From the NCBI GenBank assembly GCA_030142905.1, contig JASJOG010000210.1:248001-312000 (forward strand): a DNA stretch of 64,000 nucleotides. Direction: 5' to 3'. The stretch comes from Heliopora coerulea. Taxonomy: Eukaryota > Cnidaria > Anthozoa > Scleralcyonacea > Helioporidae. The translations under genes and the position numbers were made by a program. The notes under the pieces were generated by a model. It worked only from the letters and a program-made list of their open reading frames with translations, made no database searches and was not told the origin of the DNA. Below, in pieces: positions 56,521 to 64,000 of the stretch (position 1 is its first letter; every line of letters starts with the position of its first letter).

Positions 56521-56576
56521 GTGAAGCCCTCGATTGCCTAATTAATTCAAAGATCCCCTGTAGTACACCTGACTTA

Positions 56577-57040
56577 GTGAACTCTTTTAATAGTAAATGG
56601 AATACGAACTCCCTGTCATTGGCGGGGAAAATAGCTTTTTTAATATTGCTGGGCAAATTTACCTCCATGACTTGCCTTGGAGGGAAATTTTATTCGTCAG
56701 CTTCAGTGTTCTTTGCGGTCTTGTACATCAGTTCCAGTCCTTTTCACGCTTTTAATCTTCATTTTTTTGTTCGTTTTGGATTTGAAAGTATTCACAACCG
56801 TGGAAAGCGTTAAGCGTGGAAATTATTACAGGACGAATTTACATAAATGAGTATTTATGAGGATTCAAAATTGTTGTTTGGTTTGTCCTGAGAAGTCTGC
56901 TAAATTGTTTAAAGATAGTAAACTCACGGTAAAAAGAGAATATGCCATGAGCAGTTTCCTAAAGTAACTTCTCGAAACCGTTTTATCAGGTTTCTCGTTT
57001 GTCTGGAAATTCATTTTCCTGAAAGGTATAACCTGTAACT
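56577..57040. mobile_element. long-TIR MITE, family M1, copy 5, 3'-truncated
   Basis: GTGAACTCTTTTAATAG..., GCGGTCTTGTACATCAGTTC and TAAACTCACGGTAAAAAGAG follow the M1 order. The right arm is absent; the copy ends near a SINE-tail fragment at 57060. Confidence 0.7.
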
Positions 57041-57059
57041 CAGTATGATTGCATTAGGA

Positions 57060-57125
57060 TTCGCGGTTTCGTTTCCCAGCCGTAAGGCCCATAGTTGCAT
57101 TTTTCTCAACAGGTCCCGGTCGAGT
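57060..57125 (+). repeat. SINE tail fragment
   Basis: TTTCCCAGCCGTAAGGCCCA and CTCAACAGGTCCCGG match the tail of the SINE at 51730-51850. Confidence 0.65.
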
Positions 57126-57129
57126 CTCA

Positions 57130-58490
57130 GAAAATGTATTCTGACTTTCGAAATTTTCCTCTATCAATCATGTTACCTTTCAAAGGGTGGGCATGTTGGG
57201 AAAAATAGGTTAATGAAATACACATTAGAACTATCCCGAAATTATTTACCCTATACGCATTTGACATCTGTTATTCGCTTGCGGAAAAAGCTGTCCAACA
57301 TTTTGTGGATTATTCTTACCGGATTATAAGAACTGCTGAATCACTGGAAAAGTTTGAAAATAGATGATGTGTATGGTCAAAACACTAAATTTGGGTCTCG
57401 TGGAATATGCAAAGGAAAATCATAACCTCGTCGTGTCTTTAAATGTGATAAAAAGACGCATACTTTTCGCGTCAATTTTTTGCTGCTTAGAAAACATTAA
57501 TTTTCCAACTTTCTTCGAGAATTACCATATTTAAGAGGTTCGTTTTACAGTATAAGTCGTTTAAAAATCTCACGGTACTTGCTTTATCGGATCTTATATC
57601 ACCATTGACTCAGTTTCTTTTGTTTACGCGAAATTGATGAACCTCGTAAACTTATTCCGCATAAACATATTCCATCAAGTGTAGTCAGATATATGGTTGT
57701 ATATTTGTATATCTGAATCATGAAACCAAACCAATATTGAGTTTTAAAATGAAAAACATTAGGATATAAACTCTATTTAAAACTGACGTTTCGGGGCCCT
57801 GCTCGTCTAAAAATTTGTTCCTTTATGAATGGCTAGTCATCTCAATTTTTATAATCAGCTTTTAGGATTTCTTACTGTAATCGAACCAGTCTAGACTCAA
57901 CGCACATTACGCTTGTGTAATGTTACTTGTGATGACTGGGCACTGTTTTTCTAGATTTTTGAACTTCCTACCTCCCTTGCATATTACTCTGGAATGCTTA
58001 TAGCATGTAACTCCAAATTTGGTTTAGTAAGATAGTAGGAAAGCGATGATTGGATTTCAAGCTTGTTGAGTAGTTTTAACGAATTTCTTTATTTCCGTGG
58101 CTACAACTGTTATTGAAAACATCCTCGAAAGTTCAGTTTTCTTAGGTAAGCGAAAAATTTAGTTATTAAAATTTGCGGAAATTTGGAAGGATGTAATTGA
58201 TAACGATACAGTTCATTCGATGAAAACTTTTAACGTTAGAGAAGCAAGGGAATCCTGCAGTATTTTTTCTGTTGAACACTGAAGCACAGTTTTCAGGGAA
58301 AGCTAAAAATTATCCGTTAAGATAGTATCCAAATCGAGTCAATAGGCATTAATAGATTAGGTTTCTTTATTTCATGCTTTGTTTAACCTAGAAGGAAAGT
58401 GAATGACTAGATTTTCCGTTAGCTCTAAAAACTAAATTTTCTAGGATGATTTCACTTCCTGATATTACCTTGCATACAGAGAAAATACAT
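57130..58490. other. intron sequence, nothing recognised
   Basis: AT-rich. A GACGTTTCGGGGCCCTGCTC string at 57785 looks like terminal sequence of a retroelement but has no coding partner. Confidence 0.35.
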
Positions 58491-58493
58491 AAA

Positions 58494-58872
58494 CAGGGTT
58501 CGTACGGCTCATGAAAACCTGGAAAGTCATGAAAAATCCAAATTTCAAAATCCAGGCTTGGAAGACGTGAGTGTCGGCTATTAGATTTCTTCTGGATCAG
58601 TAAATAATTCTATCTCAATTTTCTTGACTCGCATTTTCAAGTTTCTTGGGGCCACCAATTAACATGAAAAATTTCGCAAAAATTGTATCTACGATACTCG
58701 TAACCTTAATTTATCATAGCTTCACCGTACGCTTCAATTCACCTCCGTTCAGTTCGTTTCGTTGTTTCCACTAGATCAGTGGTTGTTTCTAGCTTTTCCA
58801 GGTCATGGATCTTTGTAAATATGGTCATGGAAAGTCATGGAATTTTGATGGACCAATATTGTACGAACCCTG
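58494..58872. mobile_element. MITE with CAGGGTTCGTAC ends
   Basis: CAGGGTTCGTAC at the left and GTACGAACCCTG at the right, with GGAAAGTCATG repeated near both ends. 379 bp, noncoding. No clean 8-bp duplication was seen. Confidence 0.78.
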
Positions 58873-59277
58873 CTTAAAGATCCATTTACATGACACAATT
58901 GTCGTATAAGTTGTTCATTCTGATGTATCTGATTAACTAACTGGAGCCATCTAGACGTATTGCTACGTCAGCGAGTGAATCAAAAGCCGGAATGGTGCAT
59001 TCGAGTCAGCATTACTTACTCCAGGACAAACAATCGTATACGACAATCGTATCACGTGTAAGTGGGCCGTAATGTTGCTCCATTTACTTTCATCCATATC
59101 GTCGCCATCTTTCTCTGCCAAATGTGGAGTAAAGGCAGCAGCCGTTCCAGAGATATGTCCAAAAACAGCACGAAATAAGAAAAACTAGCGAAACTGTCCT
59201 CAGCCTCCTTAATTTTATGAACTACAGCTGACCGAGATCACGTCATAAAGTGTAACATTTTGTTTGTTTCCGTACAG

Positions 59278-59491
59278 GCAAATGTTTTGGTCTGACTGGG
59301 GCACACAGGCAAGGATCGAGGTGTCGGACATGGATGGTACAAATAGGAAAGTTCTAATCAGTAAAGATATCTTTTGGCCCAATGGATTGGCAGTCGACAT
59401 ATTTGGGCAACGCAACAGCAGATATCTATATTGGACTGACGCAAACTTGGACAAAATAGAGAAGTACGACCTGTTGAATCAGAAAAGAACA
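59278..59491 (+). CDS. SORL1: SORL1-like exon q: YWTD propeller, blades 3-4
   Basis: Reads (G)QMFWSDWGTQARIEVSDM, then DGTNRKVLISKDIFWPNGLA and SRYLYWTDANLDKIEKYDL. It has two blade motifs, MFWSDW and LYWTDA, and the WPNGLAVD strand typical of LDLR class B repeats. Acceptor CCGTACAG, donor GTGAGT, phase 0. I find no next blade (a YWxDW exon) before 64000, so at least 4.5 kb of intron follows. Confidence 0.96.
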
Positions 59492-59534
59492 GTGAGTACA
59501 CCTGTACAGTTTTCATTGTGTACGCTTACGTAAC

Positions 59535-59640
59535 AATTTCCGTATTTCCTCTATTAATTTCCCTTTTTTCGTTTTTTTCCCCCTTTTTTTCCCCTTTTTT
59601 CTCTTTTTTTTCTTTTTTTTCTTCTTTTTGTGAATGTGTT
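59535..59640. repeat. T-rich low-complexity tract
   Basis: About 100 bp of T with C runs, just after exon q. Confidence 0.85.
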
Positions 59641-59649
59641 TCTTTATAG

Positions 59650-61010
59650 AACGTTGTCGCTTAGTGCTCATATTTCCATATGGAAGTATATTTGCTTGGG
59701 GGGTACTGCGCCTCTGAACTGGGGGCCCTATTAGAAGGGGGAGCTAAATAGAAACTTGAGGAGGTAAAAAGAGGAAATTCGGTAGGTTTAAAGTGTATCT
59801 TTTTTATAGGATTAATAGTTTCTAGGCTTTAATCGAAACGACTAGGCTTAAATTGTGCGTGAAACGAAAATTAACTGTGCGTTACTTGAAAGAACTCGTA
59901 AAATCACAGAGGGAATCGTTGGCTTCACTTATCTATTTCACGGTGTTTTCATATTTTGTGTCTTGAAAGAAGAGCTAATTAAATTCACCTGTGGCGAAAA
60001 GTTTATTTTCAAAATTGTTTTTCCAAATCATGCGAAACTTAGCACGAGGAACGAAATTACGAGACTCACTACTGCTACCCAGAAAACGTAGTTGTCGTGA
60101 TTACACATCAATTTCCGGCCCCTTCTCCGGAGAAAATGGAACATTTGAATGTTTCATTTCATGCATGTAGTGGTTCTGGAGGCGAGTGAACAATGGTCAT
60201 CAAGTACACAACAACTGTAAGTCTTAAGAGGTTAACCGTGCTCTACGGAGAATTCTGCGTTTGGACTAGATAGTAGTGATCATTATTTTAATCCTCAGTG
60301 AAACATATTTTTAGAGTTACCCATGATATTGCATGTTACTGTCCAACTTTCTTTATGCAAACCCCTTAGTCCTGAAAACCCCTAAACTCTATTTCCAGCT
60401 ATCAACGTTTAGGGAGACACTACGTGAATCAAAACTGTATATGGGGGGACGGATGGTCAAAAAGACAATCACACAGACAGACAGACGGAGGGGGGCAAAC
60501 AGATTGAGAGTGAGACAGAGACAGAGTACGGCAGAGAGACTGACAAGAGAGACATGTTTATTTAGCTACGGTAATTTCTTCAATTCCAGTAATTGATTTT
60601 TTTGGTTTTAGAGCAGGTAATTGGAGCCACACTGGTGTTAGAGTTGTGTAGTTGTGATTGTCTGACGATTGGGAGTGAAACTGTTAATGATGGAACGCGC
60701 TTTTCGCCGCGGACTATAGTGAGCGTGACATGGCTACACTAATGGTATGCTATGTAGAGTTGAGTGAATGAGTATGAGTCTCTGGTTTTAGAGTAAACCG
60801 TGGAGTATACATTTGTGTTGTGCAAGTGTAATAGTAATTACCACGAGTGCGATACGAGAATTCAAAACGGACCACCCGGCCTTGGGGTTTTACCGGAGTT
60901 AGATGGCTACGCAGTTGGCCATGCAGTGTAGAGTTTAATAAAGAAGTGTGTATGAATACAGAGAGGAGTAAAAGATGCGTAACATTGTCTCGTGCATAAA
61001 TATCTTGGGA
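59650..61010. other. intron sequence, nothing recognised
   Basis: Includes a short ACAG/GAGA-rich patch (60470-60545). No YWTD, EGF or LDLa exon was found. Confidence 0.4.
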
Positions 61011-61015
61011 CACAA

Positions 61016-61058
61016 CCCTGGACGTACGTTTCGGCCTTCTGTGGCCTCTTCAGCAGGG
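61016..61058 (-). ncRNA. hammerhead ribozyme, fully formed
   Basis: On the minus strand: helix I CCCTG/CAGGG, core CTGAAGA, helix II GGCC/GGCC around loop ACAGAA, core GAAAC, loop GTAC, cleavage triplet GTC. Every conserved position is present. Helix III is two pairs, or eight pairs between two molecules because ACGTACGT is self-complementary. It sits about 375 bases 3' of Penelope RT remains on the same strand, as expected for a Penelope terminal repeat. Confidence 0.9.
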
Positions 61059-61432
61059 ATTTGGGATTGGCCGTCAATGTTATACCGTCGGAAGAAAAGC
61101 GAGAAACAGTAAAAAATACAATAAAATAAAATATAAGTTGAAGGAGATAAAATGTGTGCTTACCAGTCTTGTTGTGTGTGTTGGGAAGACCAATTCTGCG
61201 TGCCATCGTAATCTTAAGGGAAGTTTATCACGTGTTGAGAGAGGGTGGGCATCCGTGTTAGCGTTGGACAGAATGGGAGCATGAACGAGTTGTGATCATG
61301 TGATGTGAAGTTTAAGCAAGTAGTGTTGTTCGTTCCCAGTAAATAAAAGGTGCGCAGATCAAATGTGTCCTATGAGGATAACTGTGGAGTGTTGGATCAT
61401 AAGAAGGCAGTGTTGCGAGCTGGGTTCATGTG

Positions 61433-61815
61433 TTTTTTGACACCATGTTGAATATCAAAAAGTTTTTCGTCGTTACTAGTAAAAATGTTTCAGTTATGAT
61501 CTCTTCTGTGTTATTGTCGGGTCCAGCGTCTTCTTTTAACATACCTATGTAGGCGTCGATGTCTTAGTCATTTGGTATGTTGTGATATAGACTCATGGGG
61601 TCTATAGTGACGGGCATTATGTAATGGTAGATTGATGTTAAGTTAGAGTAAGCGGAAGATTGTGTTGTTTAGTTTTGTGCCATTTCTAATGTGTTATTGT
61701 CTTGATTAGCGTCTTTTTCTAATATACCTATCGATGCTTTGATGCCTTCGTTATTCGGTATGTTGGTATATAGACTCTTATCAGTCGTATATGAAGACGA
61801 TTATTGTGTTACCGG
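61433..61815 (-). pseudogene. Penelope-like RT remnant with duplicated motif
   Basis: Minus strand first copy: KSLYTNIPNNEGIKASIGIL, then EKDANQDNNTLEMA (61810-61680). Second copy: MSLYHNIPND, a stop, DIDAYIGMLKEDAGPDNNTE, then TTKNFLIFNM (61620-61433). SLYTNIPxxEGI is the conserved Penelope RT motif. The two copies are a tandem partial duplication. Confidence 0.78.
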
Positions 61816-62209
61816 GTAGATTGTTGTTACGTGAAAAGAGTTGTTTAATGAAGGAGTTCGTTGAGTTCTCTCGTTTTGTATTTTTCCGTGTTAGTGTCCG
61901 CTGAAGTTCCTTTGTCATCGTTAGGGTTGTTTGCTTCAGTTTTGCTTGTATGCACCCATCCTGTGTCGTTAATTACTTGTGAAGTTGTGTTTTGTTTACG
62001 TCTGACATTGTAACGTAAATAAGGGTATTATTGAGTTTCGTTTCGTCGAGATGTTCGCGTGTGTTATGTGAAATGTTGGTTGGTTGTGATCAAATATATT
62101 GTCCTTTGAGTTTGTTGTGTCAAGGATGATGTTATCTGATGTGGTTAGTGCGAGATTGCTTAAAATCCATAGGCAAGACATTTGCCCTTTGGACCTAGCT
62201 ATTGCGCAC

Positions 62210-62285
62210 GTGCTCTTATTTTACTCAGGTTAATGCCAGACGATTTTACCAGTCAAAGGGAGAGCCCCCCGGGAAAGGGTTAAAT
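62210..62285 (+). repeat. GCTAACGCCAGACG family, partial unit
   Basis: TTATTTTACTCAGGTTAATG, CCAGACGATTTTACCAGTCA and GGGAAAGGGTTAA. Confidence 0.65.
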
Positions 62286-62990
62286 TATTGACATTCGGAA
62301 GATTTTTGACGGCTGATATTAAACTGTTCCAGAAGAGAGCACCACTGTAGGATAAACTAAGTTTAAGATACTTAGTATGAAGCTGTGGAACTTTAAAATT
62401 TATATCAGATGAGCGTAATTTATAATCACGTGCTTCATTTACTGCAACAAACGGCTCTTGTAAATATCTAGGAGCAATGTATCTCATTGTCGTGCACATC
62501 ACAGTGGCTTTTTACCGATTTCTTGTCGTTTCAAGGTCACACCAACGAAAAAAAGATAAAATCACAGTTTATCTTAAAACATAACCAGACCTGGTCATAG
62601 TTCGAGCAGCTTTATTTTGCAGTATCTGAAGCTTAATCTTTAAAAACTAGTTCACAATGGGTGCATATAGTGTACTACAATCAAAATGAGGCAACACCAG
62701 TGCTTGATACAGGGATATCATTTGACAGGTTGTCAGTACAGGTCGTAACTCTCGGAGCATGCGAAGACCTCTCACTACATTGCTTACATTCATTTCATTG
62801 ATGTTATCTTTCGAATTGAGTTTTTCATAGATAACAACTCGTTTTAGTTTTGCTTTAGTGGCACGTTTTATGACTTGATGTTTTATATTTTTCTTAGGAT
62901 TACGAAACAATTGCTTTAATCTATAGTTAGAAGCTAAGATGATAAACGCAGTTTTAGTTTCATTGGCCGATAACGTATCAGCAGGGGCGG
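62286..62990 (-). pseudogene. non-LTR retrotransposon RT, C-terminal remnant
   Basis: Minus strand: ETKTAFIILASNYRLKQLFR, then LRELRPVLTTCQMISLYQAL and VLPHFDCSTLYAP; after a break SSDINFKVPQLHTKYLKLSL and SYSGALFWNSL. This is the RT thumb and the tail region of Jockey/CR1-like LINEs (ALVxPHFDYC, SYxGAxLWNSL). At least one frameshift lies at 62500-62640. Confidence 0.82.
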
Positions 62991-62999
62991 ATCCTGCTA

Positions 63000-63690
63000 A
63001 AAATCTGAGTGGAGCAATTTGACGTCACGGCAAGGTCCGCGAGTTTTCCGGGAGGTTAGGTTGGTCGTATTTGCGTTACTACCCCCACCCCGACGCCATC
63101 CCCCCAAAAGTTCGAAAGTCTAATAATTCTCAAAACAATATTTCTTGTATTTCTGACTACACTTTCGGAAGAAAAAAATGTTTGTGTAAAAGTGAAAGTT
63201 GGTATCTCTGCCTCTTTCATTCAATTATAACTACATATAGATGGCAAGCAAGACTGCGTACAAACACTGTACCTCTTTTTAATCTTTTATTTTACAAGAT
63301 TCAGCTACAAATATCTACCGTATTTGCAAAGTTTATGACAATGACACGTCAAACGTAATAAAAACGTGTTTAGTAAATGCTGCTAAGGTATTGCTAAGCA
63401 TAGTATTTATGGTACTGTAACATATACTTTACAGTAATGCAATCCTGTACATGGATGAATTAAAATACCGATATTATAGTGAAGATCCACTTGGCTGAAC
63501 ATTACTTAATAGTTTTCCCTACAGCATAACCACTACCTGCAGAATAATACCCACTATACCTGCACCAAAATGATTGAAATTCCCTATTCCATCTAAGTTA
63601 GATTGCATTAAAAAATCTTAGGGGGATGACTACAAATTTACTTTTACTACTTAGAATAAAAAAAATTAAGTTTCCAACCATCCCGTAAGA
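63000..63690. other. intron sequence, nothing recognised
   Basis: Starts just past CAGGGGCGGATCCTGC, a typical hAT-MITE tip, at about 62980-62998. No second end was found within the window. Confidence 0.4.
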
Positions 63691-63699
63691 TGGTACTCC

Positions 63700-64000
63700 T
63701 ACAATTGTAGTCGAGCAGCAGAAGAGACTGATCACTGATCATCAGTAATGTGGCAATAATGAGTATAATCAGTTCACAGACATCTTGGTTTAGTGGTGGA
63801 ATGGCTACTAAGAACAATAGTCAGTTCAAAATCCTCTTGGTTCAGCAGCAGAATGACACTACATTTAGGAAGAGTAATGAGTTCAAAATAATCTTGGTTC
63901 AGCAGTGGAATAGCAGTTACGAAGAATAAACAGTTCAAAATCATCTTGGTTCACCTGCAGAATGGCAGTTAGGAAGAAAAATCAGCTCACAATAATCTTG
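63700..64000 (+). repeat. tandem repeat of about 60-70 bp running off the window
   Basis: Five or so units built on AGTTCAAAATCxTCTTGGTT, CAGCAG, AATGxCAGTTAGGAAGA. It continues past 64000. Confidence 0.82.

Larger units (their letters stand above)
1190..59491 (+). other. SORL1: SORL1-like sortilin-related receptor gene, internal part (17 exons)
   Basis: A split gene whose 17 exons I joined by hand. All splice at GT-AG, all junction phases agree, and the total is 2292 nt or 764 codons without a stop. Order seen: VPS10 propeller blades with Asp-boxes ([32 protein letters not shown]), a 10CC module with exactly ten cysteines over three exons, then YWTD-type blades (VYWADM, LYWVDS, MFWSDW, LYWTDA). 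VPS10 followed by YWTD is diagnostic of SORL1; sortilin and SORCS proteins lack the YWTD propeller. Family role: type I membrane receptor sorting cargo between Golgi, endosome and surface. The N-terminus lies before base 1. The last YWTD blades and any EGF, LDLa, FN3, membrane and tail parts lie beyond 64000. Introns are large (up to 6.9 kb) and full of transposon relics. Confidence 0.95.

Noticed and set aside
57783..57815. Hammerhead-like string on the minus strand (GACGAGC...CGAAACGTC)
   Set aside because: The CTGANGA core is broken at two positions and helix II is weak.

Overview
This is intronic, repeat-dense animal DNA. It carries the middle of one host gene on the + strand and a large collection of mobile-element remains. 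The organism is a metazoan. The high intron density, AT-rich introns, Penelope-like elements with GIY-YIG nucleases, and Tigger, hAT and Tc1 relics fit a cnidarian, most likely a coral or sea anemone. That assignment is inference and no marker in the window proves it.

Host gene. Seventeen + strand exons between 1190 and 59491 join in frame, with GT-AG introns and matching phases at every junction, into 2292 coding bases (764 codons). The product is a sortilin-related receptor of the SORL1 (SorLA/LR11) type. In order it has the C-terminal part of the VPS10 ten-bladed propeller with Asp-boxes, a 10CC module with exactly ten cysteines, and the first blades of an LDLR class B (YWTD) propeller. 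The start of the gene, with signal peptide and early VPS10 blades, lies upstream. The rest of the YWTD propeller and anything after it lies beyond 64000. SORL1 is a type I membrane sorting receptor that moves cargo between Golgi, endosomes and cell surface.

Intron content, left to right. 1-3300: a long-TIR MITE, a CAAATGTTGG repeat and a hAT MITE with an 8-bp duplication. 3866-6723: a decayed hAT transposon with its TIRs. 7300-17500: MITEs, foldbacks, a TTAA-flanked piggyBac-type MITE and a pyrimidine tract. 18500-23700: telomere-like repeats, LINE RT remains and a (TACC)n array. 25553-26019: a foldback element, second copy at 48791. 27163-28403: a Tigger-type element carrying a HIRAN-like segment. 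30246-35924: two Tc1/mariner relics. 38200-45640: a nest of Penelope-like elements, hammerhead ribozymes and two more Tigger-type elements. 46510-48530: a 2-kb palindrome. 51613-52705: a composite element with SINE and hairpin repeats. 55315-55760: an 18-bp minisatellite. 61016-62990: a Penelope RT remnant with a hammerhead ribozyme, then a LINE RT remnant.

The most interesting signal is a set of hammerhead ribozymes readable directly in the sequence: 61016-61058 (-), 42105-42162 (-), 44161-44217 (+) and a weaker one at 41946-41989 (+). All sit next to Penelope-like coding remains. A second is the recurrence of HIRAN-like coding segments inside Tigger-type elements.
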